DNA of 64,000 nucleotides from Phenylobacterium sp. (GTDB taxonomy: Bacteria; Pseudomonadota; Alphaproteobacteria; Caulobacterales; Caulobacteraceae), in assembly GCF_030681155.1 (NCBI RefSeq), contig NZ_JAUXXE010000030.1, positions 206,026 to 270,025 on the forward strand, read 5' to 3'. Both the position numbers and the translations under genes were made by a program. Below are positions 41,460 to 51,349 of this stretch, piece after piece. Each line of letters opens with the position of its first letter. The first letter of the stretch is position 1. Under the pieces are notes generated by a model. That model made no database searches and had not been told where the DNA came from. It was given only the letters and a program-made list of their open reading frames with translations.

Positions 41460-44400
41460 ATGTCTATCGATGTCGCCTCCCTGGTTTTTGAGATTGACAG
41501 CACCCAAGCAGTCACGGCTCGAAAGAACCTGGAAGACCTCGAAAACGTCGGCGCGCAGGTCGACGCCAGCGCACGGCGTATCAAGACCGCGACCGAGCAG
41601 GCGGGGATTGGGCTGGATAAGGTCGCAGCCGGCGCGCAGCGCGCCACCAAGGCCGCCACGGAACATGCTACCTCACAGGGGGCCGTAGAGAGGGCGACCC
41701 GCCAAGCGGAACTCGCGGCCACCCGTGCCGCTGATCGCGAGGCGGCGGCTTGGGCGAAGGTCGAAGCGGCTCTCGAAAAGCGCAACGCGGCGTATCGAGG
41801 CGAACTCGCGGCGCAGTCGGCTACGCAGGCTGCGAAGGCCGCTGCTCAGGAGGCTGCGGCCTGGGGCAAAGTCGAGTCGGCTCTTGAGAAGCGCAATGCT
41901 GCATTCCGGGTCGATATGGCCGCAAAGCAGGCGTTGGAGGCGGCGAAGGCTGCCAATGACGAGGCGCTGGCCTGGGCCAAGGTTGAGGCGGCGCTGGCAG
42001 GCCGGAACGCCGAACTTCGCGCAAGCAATCTGATTGCGACCATGAAAGCCGAAGCTGCGGCAGTCGGCGCCCTGGAGAGTCGAATTGACCGTCTGATGGC
42101 CTCCATCGACCCGGCGCGGGCGGCGCAATCGCGTCTCAACGCCGAAATGCAGGAGGCTACGGCCCTCTACAAGGCTGGAGCGATCTCAGCTTCGGACTAT
42201 GCGCGGGCCGTTTCCGTGCTCGACGCCAAGATGGCGGAGGCGGCGCGGCAGCAGAACACAGTGAACGGGCTGCACGGCGCCACCGCGAAGGGCGCGAAGC
42301 TCGCCGGCCACGAGATGGCTAACCTAGGCTCTCAATTTGCCGATATCGGCGTCTCTCTCGCATCTGGCCAAGCGCTCTGGCTGGTCGCCATTCAGCAAGG
42401 CGCGCAGATCGGCGGCATCTATGGCCAGGCGGCCGGCCGCGGCGTCACGCTCACCAATGTGCTCGGACAGCTCGGCGGCGCGGCGGGCGGGGTCGTGTCG
42501 AAGTTCGGCCCGCTGCTGCTGGTGACGGCGGCAATCGGCGGAGCCTTTGCCATCGCCACACAGCAGATCAACGAGGGCAACAAGGACATCGCCAAAGGCC
42601 TCGGCTTGACCGCTGAGCAGATGGAGAAGGTCAAGAACGACAGCGTCACGATGGGCGACACCATCAAGGCGACCTTCCAAGTCGCCGGCCAGGCCATCTG
42701 GGACGCCTTCGGGCCTCAGATCGAGCAGGTCGGCCGCGCGATCAAGACTTGGTACGATCAGCTGATCGACGACACTGTCAAAGAGATCAAAGCGATCGTC
42801 GGCTTCTTCGTCGGCGGCTACGAGGCGATACGCGCGACCTGGGGCATGCTGCCGGCCGCCATTGGCGATGCCGTCGTGTCGGCGGCCAACTTCGCCATCC
42901 GCGCCGTGGAGACCATGGTCAATGGCGCGATTGACGCGCTGAACCGCCTGAATCCGGTCCTGAACACGCTCGCCCAGATGGCAGGCATGCCAGGGACGCT
43001 CGCCCCACTGTCGCACATTGACCTCCCCGAGATCGCAAACGCCAACGAGGGCGCGATGCGAAATGCGGGGGAGGCGGCGGCGAAGGCCTATGCAGATGGC
43101 TTCGCCAAGGGCGGGGCCGCCGTTGACAGCACCTTCAGCAAGATCGCTGCCCAGGCTGTGAAGAACGCCAAAGAGCGCATCCTCAAGGAAGCAGGCGACG
43201 CCAAGGCGGGACCAAAGGGCGCCGCTGCGCCCCGTGACCAGTCGCAGGAGCGAACCGCCCAGATCGAGGGCATGATCCAGGCGGCGCTGGCTGACGAGCT
43301 CCAAGCCCGGCTCGGCGTTACCCGAGAGGTTGAGGCGCGAGCGGATCTGGAGCGCCAGATTGCCCGCGCTCAGGAAGCGGTGAAGGCCGCCCAACTGGAC
43401 CGCCAAGCCGCGAACATCGCTGACGATAAGGGCCTGACTGACGCCAAGAAGGCCGAGCTACTTGCTCAGGTCGAGATCGTCCGGAGCATCAATGCGCGGG
43501 CTGCGGCCTACCGGGAGCAAGCGATCACTGAGGCGGCGGCGGAAGCCAAGGCGCGGGAGGCGTTCAGCATCCTTCAGGCCGACGTCGAATTGCAGATCCG
43601 GATACTGGATGGCCAGGACCGGGTCGCTAGGTTCGAATATGAGCGCCAACAGATCGCCCGCGACCGGCTGAAGCTGGAGCAGACGCTCGAACGCGAAGCG
43701 CTTGAGCAGTTGGTCGCTTCGCAGACGGCAACGGACGCCCAAAAGGAGATCGCGCAAGCCATCCTCGATCGTCTCGGCGGCATCCACGCCACCGAACAAG
43801 ATGCGCTTCGATTGGAGGCGCTCGGCCGCGCGACGGACGAGGCCGCTCGAGCAATCGAGGACATTGGCGACGCCATTCGCGAGCATGACTGGGGCCGAGT
43901 CTTCACGTCGCTTATCAAGGCCGTCGATCAGGCGATTGTCGCCTTCACCAGCGCCAAGACGGGCGCTGAGCGAATGTCGGCGACTGGCTCGCTGTTCTCT
44001 GCGGCAGGCGGCGCGGTGGGCGGCAAGGCGGGATCGGTCCTCGGCGCTGTCGGGTCCGGCTTCTCCGCCGCCGGCGCGGCTGCTGGAATGGCGGGCAGCT
44101 TCGGCACCATAGGCACCGCGATTGCAGGCCTGGCCGGCCCTATCGGCATCGCCGTAGCCGGGTTTGGCCTGCTCAGCGGCATCCTTGGCGACCAGAAGGC
44201 GAAGAAGCGCGCCAAGCTGGAGCAGGAGGCACGCGACATGGAGAACGCGCGTGCCGCCGCCCTGGAAGAGGCGAACCGTCAGGCTGAGCTGCAGCTTCGC
44301 ATCCTCGAACTGTCGGGGGATGAGATCGGCGCCTTGACCAAGCGCCGCGAAGCCGAACTCGCGACGCTCAAGGGCGCGAGCCGCGCGCTGGCTGAGTACG

Positions 44401-45620
44401 TCCACGCCCTGGAAGATTGGGTCAAGGCCGTCGATCTGGCCAAGGACGCGGTTTCAAAGGCGCAAGACGATCTCCGCGCCGCCTATGAGGCCGAGAAGGA
44501 CCGATTGAACGCGGTGATCGCTAGCGTCGAGACCGCTCGTGACCGCCTGCGCGATGCCTATCAGCGCGAGCGCGGCGCCATCGAGGGCACGATCTCCAGC
44601 GTTCGCTCGCTGGTCGAGACCTTCGCCGACTTCCGCAAGGAACTCGACATGATGGCAGTGGCGAACGACCCGAGCCGTCAGTACCGCTACGCCCAGCGGC
44701 AGTTCGCCAGCGCGACCAACGACAACTTCGTGGAGCGCGGCCGGGCCTTCGCCGAGGCCTCTCAGTCGGCTAGCGCCACAGAACTCGACTTCCAGCGCGA
44801 TCTGGCCGCCGTGCGCCGGCGTACGGACGAGGCCGCCAAGACCGCGCAGACCCAACTGACGGCGGCCGAGAAGCAGCTTCTGGCGCTCGACAACCTGATG
44901 AGCCCGCTGCTGGGCGCAAACGATAATCTGCTGACGATCGATGAGGCCATCCGAGGCCTCCTGACCGCCGAGCAGGAAGCCGCGCTCGCAGCCGAGGAAC
45001 TGGTGCGGCTTGACGCCCAGGTCGGCGCGCTGATCGCCATCAACTCGTCGGTGCTTTCCGTCGTGCAGGCGGTGAACAACCTCCAGGGCGCGCTCGGCGC
45101 GTTGGCGGCAGCCCAGGCGTCCAAGCCGTCCGAAGGTGCGTCGGGGCAGGGCTCTCAGGCTGTTGGCCTCACGGGCTACGTCGACAAGAACGCCGACCTC
45201 GCCGCTCTGTACGCCAGCGGGTCAGGGATGGCTGCCGGCCGAACCAAGGAACAGTTCGCCCAGTATCATTGGGAGCGCTACGGCCAGGCTGAAGGGCGCA
45301 CCTACACCGCCTTCGCGCGCGGCGGCGACCACACGGGCGGCCTGCGCCTCGTCGGGGAGGAGGGGCCGGAACTTGAGGCCACTGGCCCGAGCCGGATCTT
45401 CTCCGCACGCCAGACCGCCCAGATGCTCGGCGGGGATAACTCCGAGGTCGTGGCTGAGCTTCGCTCCCTCCGTGAAGAGGTCGCCGCCCTTCGCAAGGAA
45501 GCGGCCAAGACTGCGGGGAACACCAAGAGCATGGACGACCGGGGCAAGCGCCAAGAGTTCAACGGCGCGTATGTACGCGGCCAATCTCCTGACGATCCGG
45601 TCGTCGTGGCGGTTGCCTGA
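41460..45620 (+). CDS. Tail tape measure protein
   Basis: At 1386 residues the longest gene of the prophage. Its helical, Ala/Glu-rich stretches with tandem segments (KVEAALEKRNAAYRGELAAQ and near copies at about 95-195) set tail length. Two hydrophobic regions are present (about residues 340-370 and 845-910), the second Gly/Ala-rich, as in proteins that help DNA enter the cell. The C-terminus carries an HWERYGQAEGR segment and ends in a coiled coil. GGGAGG precedes the ATG. It predicts a tail of roughly 200 nm using the usual 0.15 nm per residue. Confidence 0.92.
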   Translation: MSIDVASLVFEIDSTQAVTARKNLEDLENVGAQVDASARRIKTATEQAGIGLDKVAAGAQRATKAATEHATSQGAVERATRQAELAATRAADREAAAWAKVEAALEKRNAAYRGELAAQSATQAAKAAAQEAAAWGKVESALEKRNAAFRVDMAAKQALEAAKAANDEALAWAKVEAALAGRNAELRASNLIATMKAEAAAVGALESRIDRLMASIDPARAAQSRLNAEMQEATALYKAGAISASDYARAVSVLDAKMAEAARQQNTVNGLHGATAKGAKLAGHEMANLGSQFADIGVSLASGQALWLVAIQQGAQIGGIYGQAAGRGVTLTNVLGQLGGAAGGVVSKFGPLLLVTAAIGGAFAIATQQINEGNKDIAKGLGLTAEQMEKVKNDSVTMGDTIKATFQVAGQAIWDAFGPQIEQVGRAIKTWYDQLIDDTVKEIKAIVGFFVGGYEAIRATWGMLPAAIGDAVVSAANFAIRAVETMVNGAIDALNRLNPVLNTLAQMAGMPGTLAPLSHIDLPEIANANEGAMRNAGEAAAKAYADGFAKGGAAVDSTFSKIAAQAVKNAKERILKEAGDAKAGPKGAAAPRDQSQERTAQIEGMIQAALADELQARLGVTREVEARADLERQIARAQEAVKAAQLDRQAANIADDKGLTDAKKAELLAQVEIVRSINARAAAYREQAITEAAAEAKAREAFSILQADVELQIRILDGQDRVARFEYERQQIARDRLKLEQTLEREALEQLVASQTATDAQKEIAQAILDRLGGIHATEQDALRLEALGRATDEAARAIEDIGDAIREHDWGRVFTSLIKAVDQAIVAFTSAKTGAERMSATGSLFSAAGGAVGGKAGSVLGAVGSGFSAAGAAAGMAGSFGTIGTAIAGLAGPIGIAVAGFGLLSGILGDQKAKKRAKLEQEARDMENARAAALEEANRQAELQLRILELSGDEIGALTKRREAELATLKGASRALAEYVHALEDWVKAVDLAKDAVSKAQDDLRAAYEAEKDRLNAVIASVETARDRLRDAYQRERGAIEGTISSVRSLVETFADFRKELDMMAVANDPSRQYRYAQRQFASATNDNFVERGRAFAEASQSASATELDFQRDLAAVRRRTDEAAKTAQTQLTAAEKQLLALDNLMSPLLGANDNLLTIDEAIRGLLTAEQEAALAAEELVRLDAQVGALIAINSSVLSVVQAVNNLQGALGALAAAQASKPSEGASGQGSQAVGLTGYVDKNADLAALYASGSGMAAGRTKEQFAQYHWERYGQAEGRTYTAFARGGDHTGGLRLVGEEGPELEATGPSRIFSARQTAQMLGGDNSEVVAELRSLREEVAALRKEAAKTAGNTKSMDDRGKRQEFNGAYVRGQSPDDPVVVAVA

Positions 45621-46684
45621 TGTATGTGATCCAGCCCCTCGGCGAGAGCCGGACTACTGTCGCCGAAACGATGCTCACGGTGACCAGCGTTCCCGAGGTC
45701 GCGCCGGCTATCTACGTGAACGGAACGACCTACGGCTTGGACGCTGAGGTCAGCATCGCTGGCACCTTGAACCGCTTCGACGTCTATCGCTCGCTGCAGG
45801 CTCCGAACGCCGGCCACCCACCCGCGTCATCGCCTGCTTGGTGGCGCCATCTGGGAACCACCTATGGGACCTTCGTCCCCGGCAGCTATGCCCTCGGCGC
45901 TCACGTCATCGACCCGGTCGCGCACCTCGAATACGAAAGCCTTGTCGCCGCCAACACCGCCCTGCTGACCGACGATACGAAGTGGCTAGAGCTCGGCCCC
46001 ACGAACCGATGGCGGGCGCTGGACCTCAACAGCAGCACCGGCACGACAGCCCCATCGCCGCTCTCCTACACGATTACTCCTGGTCGTCGGATCGACGCCG
46101 TAGGCCTGGCCAGCGTCATGGCGGACAGCTTCACGATCTCCATGAAGCAGGCGGGCGAGGAGATCTGGACCCATTCGGAGAGCCTGAGCACTCGCGTCGT
46201 TCGGTCGTGGCGCGACTGGCTTACGAAGGGCTTCACGTTCCGCGACGCCTCGATGGTGCTGGACTTGCCGCTGGTGAGCAGCGCCGAGGTCACGATCACC
46301 TTCTTCCGTGCGGGAGGGGAGGTGACGGTCGGCGCCCTCTTCATCAACCGTGCCGTCTTCATTGGTGATGTCGAGGAACAGCCGAGCGACGGAGCAGACA
46401 ATTACTCGCGCTTCGGCCGAAATATCGAGGGCTCGGCGACTTCGTTCATCCCCGGTCGGGTGATCCCAATCCTGAGCGCCACCTGTTTCGCGGAAGCCGA
46501 GCGCGTCCCCGAGATTCGTGCGCTGCGGACCGACACCAAGGCCACGCCCGCCTTCTGGGGCGGCTTGCGGGACGCCAAGAACCCTTACTTCAGCAGCCTC
46601 CAGCGCGTCGGCGTGTGGAGGCGCTTTGAACTCACTCCCGGGCATCCAGACGCGCGGATTGATCTAGACGTTGAGGAGGCCTGA
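45620..46684 (+). CDS. Distal tail protein, function uncertain
   Basis: A 354-residue beta-rich protein directly downstream of the tape measure (TGATG overlap), the place of distal-tail or hub components. Segments such as WRALDLNSSTGTTAPSPLSY resemble uncharacterised proteins of other temperate phages of this type. No catalytic motif is seen. Confidence 0.6.
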   Translation: MYVIQPLGESRTTVAETMLTVTSVPEVAPAIYVNGTTYGLDAEVSIAGTLNRFDVYRSLQAPNAGHPPASSPAWWRHLGTTYGTFVPGSYALGAHVIDPVAHLEYESLVAANTALLTDDTKWLELGPTNRWRALDLNSSTGTTAPSPLSYTITPGRRIDAVGLASVMADSFTISMKQAGEEIWTHSESLSTRVVRSWRDWLTKGFTFRDASMVLDLPLVSSAEVTITFFRAGGEVTVGALFINRAVFIGDVEEQPSDGADNYSRFGRNIEGSATSFIPGRVIPILSATCFAEAERVPEIRALRTDTKATPAFWGGLRDAKNPYFSSLQRVGVWRRFELTPGHPDARIDLDVEEA

Positions 46685-46686
46685 CC

Positions 46687-47565
46687 TTGCCCATCGCGCC
46701 GGCGCCCATCCCCGAAATTACAACGCCAGTCCCACTGTCTACCGACCCGGATAACTTCGAAGCCCGCGCCGACCAAGCATGGACTGAGCTTCCGGAGTCC
46801 ATTGAAGGCATGAACGCCGCGGGGCTCGTGACCTTCAACAATGCCACTGAGGTTTTCGAGCGCGCCGTTGAGATCGAGGCTGCGGCTCTTGTCGCAGTAG
46901 ACGCCGCTGGTCTGGTGGGACGCAGCAGCGCGCCGTTGGTCGTCGGCGCTGGAGTCAAACCCGTCAGCTTGCTAGAGGCCAAGCCCAAGCTGGCGGTCCT
47001 GAATAAGCGCGTCGTCATCCTTCAGAACTCTGATCCGACGATCCGGATGTTCGGGACGATCAGCAGCGTCACCTCATCCTCAGCTTTCGCGGTCACGGTC
47101 GTCTCGTCGGGCGCCTTTGGCTCGGGAAACTTCAGCTCGTGGCAGATCATAGATGCGGCGTTCTTCGGGGCGGCGGCTACAGCGATTGAGGTCTGGACGG
47201 CGAACCAAGCGGCAAGCCTCGCACCGACAAGCCTCTATGGCGCCACGGAGTCCCAGCCTTTCATTGAGCCGGGGGCGGCTGGGACTTTCACCTTCGACGG
47301 CAACGCTGGCTGGAGCTTCCACACGACCATAGCCGGGACGGGGAAGACGGTCGGTGCGCCCACCAACTTCAAGCCTGGGCAGTCGGGGCGTATCCGTTTC
47401 GTGGTTCAGGCGGGAGCCGGGCCACTGGCGTTCTCGACGGTGTGGAAGTTCTCGTTTGGACCGCCGGTCACCGCCAGCACAAACGGGCTGGTGTTCGTCA
47501 TCTCCTACTATGTCCACGACGCCTCCAATATCGAGGCCGTCTACATCCCGAACATGCAGGCCTGA
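46687..47565 (+). CDS. Tail fibre/hub-associated protein, probable
   Basis: A 292-residue protein starting at a TTG with a GAGGAGG site before it. The N-terminal PLSTDPDNFEARADQAWTEL is common at the start of phage tail fibre-like proteins, the middle is helical and the C-terminal half is beta-rich and Gly/Ala/Ser-rich. Receptor binding is likely but unproven. Confidence 0.6.
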   Translation: MPIAPAPIPEITTPVPLSTDPDNFEARADQAWTELPESIEGMNAAGLVTFNNATEVFERAVEIEAAALVAVDAAGLVGRSSAPLVVGAGVKPVSLLEAKPKLAVLNKRVVILQNSDPTIRMFGTISSVTSSSAFAVTVVSSGAFGSGNFSSWQIIDAAFFGAAATAIEVWTANQAASLAPTSLYGATESQPFIEPGAAGTFTFDGNAGWSFHTTIAGTGKTVGAPTNFKPGQSGRIRFVVQAGAGPLAFSTVWKFSFGPPVTASTNGLVFVISYYVHDASNIEAVYIPNMQA

Positions 47566-47568
47566 CCG

Positions 47569-48174
47569 ATGTTGCACGGGTTGGCGCTGAAGGCCGGGCG
47601 GATCACCACGGCTCTCCTGATTGGAAGCGGGTCCGTAGCCTTCGGCGGGGGCGCGGTTTCGCTGGCCGGTTCGGGCGCGAAGTCGGGCGATCTCTTTGTC
47701 GCCTTTGGACACAGTCTGAGCTCGACAGTTTCCCTGAACGGCGTTGCGATCACGCCAGTGGCCGGCGCCGCTTCCCGCTTTTTCCTGAAGATCTTAACGC
47801 AGCAGGAGATCACCGCTGGGGGCACGGCAAGCACCGCGGCGTGGTGGCTTGTAGTTCGCGGTCCCAGCACGGGTTCGATTCGAACGTCTGGCACGGCGGC
47901 GGGCGTTGGCCCGACGCTCGCCGGCTTCACAAAATCCCAGTTTAGCGCCGGATTCATCTACGGCGGCGCGGCGACCGGCGCGACGGCCCAGCCGCTGATT
48001 AGTCAGCCCGGCTACACCATGCTCGGCTACCTTCAGGGGGCTGGAAACCCGGCTTCGTACCTCTCCGCTGCGCACAATCTCTCGCCCGCGACCTACACCA
48101 ACGGGGCCAGCATTCCGACGCAGGGGAGCAGCAACGGCTCCACGTCCGCCAACATTCTCGAACTGACTTTCTAG
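47569..48174 (+). CDS. Beta-rich tail protein, function unknown
   Basis: A 201-residue Gly/Ser/Ala-rich protein with regularly spaced strands (SVAFGGGAVSLAGSGAKSGD and so on), likely a fibre or receptor-binding adjunct. Starts 3 bases after the previous stop. Confidence 0.55.
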   Translation: MLHGLALKAGRITTALLIGSGSVAFGGGAVSLAGSGAKSGDLFVAFGHSLSSTVSLNGVAITPVAGAASRFFLKILTQQEITAGGTASTAAWWLVVRGPSTGSIRTSGTAAGVGPTLAGFTKSQFSAGFIYGGAATGATAQPLISQPGYTMLGYLQGAGNPASYLSAAHNLSPATYTNGASIPTQGSSNGSTSANILELTF

Positions 48175-48183
48175 GAGCGCCCC

Positions 48184-48777
48184 ATGATGGAGGCTACGCG
48201 CTACGCCCTGCGCAGCGATGATGCATGGGCGGCCCTCGCCGATGGCGACCTGCTGCCCAAGGGCTATCGAGCGCAGAATGGCGATTGGCGTCCTGTTCAG
48301 TTCCGATCCGAGTGGGCCGATACCCTCGATCCCGCCGACTTGGCTGAACGGGATGTCGCGTTGATCACCCACATCGACGCGCCGGCGGGCGTTCGGGTGC
48401 TGGGCCCAGACATTGGGGACGACGGGGGCGTTCCAATCCGCGCTTGGCGCACTGAACCCTTGTCATCCGATGAGGTCGAGGGTCTGCGCGCGACGCGGAT
48501 CGCAGACGTGAAGGCCGAAGCTGGTCGCCGTATCCTTGAGCGCTTCCCGACGTGGAAGCAGGCCAACATGAACATGCGGGCGACTGAGCTGGTCGATATC
48601 CGCTTGGACCGTGAGTTGACCGCGGACGAAACGGCGGAGCGCGAGGCCATGCTCTCGGCCGCTGCCTGGATCAAGGACGTTCGCGCCGCGTCCGACGCCA
48701 TCGAGGCCGGGCTGCCTGACGACGCCGATGGGCTTTCCGCCTTCATCGCCTCCACCGCTGACGGCTGGCCCGCCTAA
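48184..48777 (+). CDS. Tail fibre assembly-like protein
   Basis: A 197-residue protein. The first half (VRVLGPDIGDDGGVPIRAWR region) and a helical second half (IADVKAEAGRRILERFPTWK) resemble phage proteins that assist fibre assembly or cap fibres. The helical part is the DUF4376-like pattern. Located between fibre genes. Confidence 0.55.
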   Translation: MMEATRYALRSDDAWAALADGDLLPKGYRAQNGDWRPVQFRSEWADTLDPADLAERDVALITHIDAPAGVRVLGPDIGDDGGVPIRAWRTEPLSSDEVEGLRATRIADVKAEAGRRILERFPTWKQANMNMRATELVDIRLDRELTADETAEREAMLSAAAWIKDVRAASDAIEAGLPDDADGLSAFIASTADGWPA

Positions 48778-48843
48778 ACCACCTCATCGCACCGGAGACT
48801 TCGCCATGACCAACACGCCTTTGCGTGCGGGAGAACACGCCTG

Positions 48844-51321
48844 ATGAGCCTCCGGATTGGTATTGGCCTGGGCCTCATTCCCACGGCGGCCCGACCGGCC
48901 GCGACCACGGCGCCGGTGAATGTGGTCAAGCCTTTCTTCGAAGGACCGCTCACCCAGGGGCAGAGCGCCGCCGTCAACCCCGGCTCCTGGACCGGCTTGC
49001 CGAGCCCGAATTTCACTTATGCGATCAAGCGCGGGGCGACGACGGTCTCGACCAGCCCGACCTATGTGTGGACCTCCGCCGACGTTGCCGCTGGTGCTGG
49101 CGCGATGACTGTCGCCGTGACCGCAACGAACGATGTCGGCCCGACGACCGCGACCAGCGACCCGGTGACGATCGCCGCTCCTCTGCAGCTCGCGGGCTCT
49201 CCGCCGGCCGCCAATGTTGGGGCGCCGTATCTGTTCGCTCCGACCCGCACGGGTGGCAACCCGCCCTTCGCGTTCTCCCTCACCGGCACACTTCAAACGG
49301 GCCTCACTTTCGAAGGCGAGACGGGCGAGATCTCCGGCACGCCCGTCTCGTCGGGAACGGCTTCGCTGGTCATCGGCGTGACCGACTCCGACGGCCTGAC
49401 CGCTTCGCTTGGTCCGTTCGATCTAGTCGTGGGAACAGCTTCGTCCGCCAACTTCCCCCGCCTGTTGAACAACACCGCGATCAACGGCTCATCGACCTCC
49501 GCCGGCGACAACGACGGCTCGGGCAAGAGCTTCGCCAGCTATCTGGCCGACGACACGCCAGGCTCCACAAAGGCGATCCTGGGGTCGCCGGTCTCGTCCG
49601 AAGCCGCGGGCGGTTCGACCGACGTCGCGGTAACGGCGCAGGTCAACGCATCCACCGACAAGAGCGCCACCCGCATCATCCAAACTGATCTGCTGATGGT
49701 CTCGGGCGGCTGGAACTCGGCCTCGAACGTCGGCAGCCCTGAGCAGCGTCGCAACTGGCTGAAGAACTCGATCTTGCCGTTGCTCAATGCTGGCGTGACG
49801 GCGCAGGGGCGGCTGCTGTCGTGGGCTGGGACCGAATACGGCTGGGGAGGCGTCTCGTTCTTCCGCGAGTATCGGATGTCGCGCCTGATGTGGGCAGATC
49901 GCCCCGGCTTCGTCGCCAATTCACTGCGCTACTGGATGGTCGCCCCGCCGCTCGACAGCACAGACACCGCCGCCATCAACAATGGCGAAATCCCGCCGAG
50001 CTATCAGGTCGCCGATCGTAGCCACCCGAACGACAAGGGCATCCGCTACCTCGAGCAAGCCTTCGTCCTTCCTTTCCAGAACAGCGTCGAGGCCGGGCTG
50101 CCGTTCTTCCCCATGCATCGGTATTTCAGCAACCGCTCGACGGCTCAGACGAACGGCGGAGCGGTCTGCCAGCTCTATTTTTCGGGCAGCCTGAGCGGCT
50201 GCTCCCTCGCCTTGGTCAACCTGGATGGCTCGCCCAACACCGACTTCGCGATCAGCTCCAGCGCGGCCGTGACCCGCTCCTCGGCCACGGTGCTGAAGAG
50301 GGGCTATTACGACCTGCTGGTGCGCGTCACCCGCGCTGGGCTGATGAAGGAGTATCGAATCGGCCTGGGGATCGGCTCGATCGACCTTTCCAACGACGAC
50401 GAGATGTTCGTCGACGGAAACACCTGGGCCAGCATCGACAGCGTCGACAATGCTGGCACCTTGGATGCGCCGAGCTATGTGAACGGCACCTCGCGCAACT
50501 TCAGAGGCGTTCCAGGCGGGCAGAAGCAGTTCTCGCTCGCGGTTCGCCTGCATCCGGACGCCTCGACAGACGGCCAGATCCTCAACATCTATCACCAGGG
50601 CGGCGGTGTGCAGCTCACCCGCCAGGCCGCGGGCGGCATCCGGATCGCCGTCCGCGACGACGCCGGCGCCACGTACGGCCAGTTGACCGGGGGCAGCACG
50701 CCGCCCACCGGCCAGGTGAGCAGCGTCAACGGCCGACGCTGGGTGTTCTATAGCGCTAACGTCGAGTCCGGCGTGCTTCGCCACCGACTGATGGTCGTCG
50801 ACGACGTGACCGGGGCGACCGTCTTCGACAGCGGCGCGGTCGCGGTGAACGCTGCCCGCACCAGCTTCGCTCAGAACCCGCTCGCGAGTTCGGGGCTGAC
50901 GGGCATCTTCCATGCCCCGTCGCTCGGCACGAGCGGCATCTACAAGGGCAAGATCGCCCGGTTCTGGATCTCCAACAAAGAGGTGGATTGGACCGTTGCG
51001 GCCAACGTGGCGACCATGCGGGCCAGTGCTGGGGTCGTGACGGACCTAGGCGCCGCCGCCGGCAATATCGTCGGCGACGGGCGCTCGGTCACCATCACGG
51101 CCGGGGCGGCGGGTTCCTATGCCGGCGTGCTCACGCCGTACTTCCTGCTGTCGGGCAATGGCGCCGACTACATGGAAGGCATCAACCACGGCTCGGGCGC
51201 CGGGCTGGGCGGCGCTGCGCCCGCCAACGCCGCTTATGTCGGCGGGATCGGCTTCGAGACTGTCGACCGCCGTGACTGGTCGGCTGTCGTGCCGACCCAA
51301 GGTCTTGCGATCACGCAATAG
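48844..51321 (+). CDS. Tail spike with Ig-like and SGNH-hydrolase-like domains
   Basis: An 825-residue virion protein. Residues about 25-200 hold Ig-like repeats (GAGAMTVAVTATNDVGPTTA, then a second with SLTGTLQTGLTFEGETGEIS). A middle domain (about 210-420) looks like an SGNH hydrolase, with the Asp-x-x-His pair in VADRSHPNDKG near residue 390. The C-terminal 400 residues are a beta-rich lectin-like region. It probably deacetylates or otherwise trims surface polysaccharide on attachment. A 12-codon frame (48806-48844) ends on its ATG. Confidence 0.65.
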   Translation: MSLRIGIGLGLIPTAARPAATTAPVNVVKPFFEGPLTQGQSAAVNPGSWTGLPSPNFTYAIKRGATTVSTSPTYVWTSADVAAGAGAMTVAVTATNDVGPTTATSDPVTIAAPLQLAGSPPAANVGAPYLFAPTRTGGNPPFAFSLTGTLQTGLTFEGETGEISGTPVSSGTASLVIGVTDSDGLTASLGPFDLVVGTASSANFPRLLNNTAINGSSTSAGDNDGSGKSFASYLADDTPGSTKAILGSPVSSEAAGGSTDVAVTAQVNASTDKSATRIIQTDLLMVSGGWNSASNVGSPEQRRNWLKNSILPLLNAGVTAQGRLLSWAGTEYGWGGVSFFREYRMSRLMWADRPGFVANSLRYWMVAPPLDSTDTAAINNGEIPPSYQVADRSHPNDKGIRYLEQAFVLPFQNSVEAGLPFFPMHRYFSNRSTAQTNGGAVCQLYFSGSLSGCSLALVNLDGSPNTDFAISSSAAVTRSSATVLKRGYYDLLVRVTRAGLMKEYRIGLGIGSIDLSNDDEMFVDGNTWASIDSVDNAGTLDAPSYVNGTSRNFRGVPGGQKQFSLAVRLHPDASTDGQILNIYHQGGGVQLTRQAAGGIRIAVRDDAGATYGQLTGGSTPPTGQVSSVNGRRWVFYSANVESGVLRHRLMVVDDVTGATVFDSGAVAVNAARTSFAQNPLASSGLTGIFHAPSLGTSGIYKGKIARFWISNKEVDWTVAANVATMRASAGVVTDLGAAAGNIVGDGRSVTITAGAAGSYAGVLTPYFLLSGNGADYMEGINHGSGAGLGGAAPANAAYVGGIGFETVDRRDWSAVVPTQGLAITQ

Positions 51322-51349
51322 AACCTTCGCTCTGAGGAAAGGCTCTGCC

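Noticed and set aside
48806..48844. 12-codon frame with GGAG site ending on the ATG of the tail spike
   Set aside because: Could be a leader or truncated gene, but too short to support as a gene.
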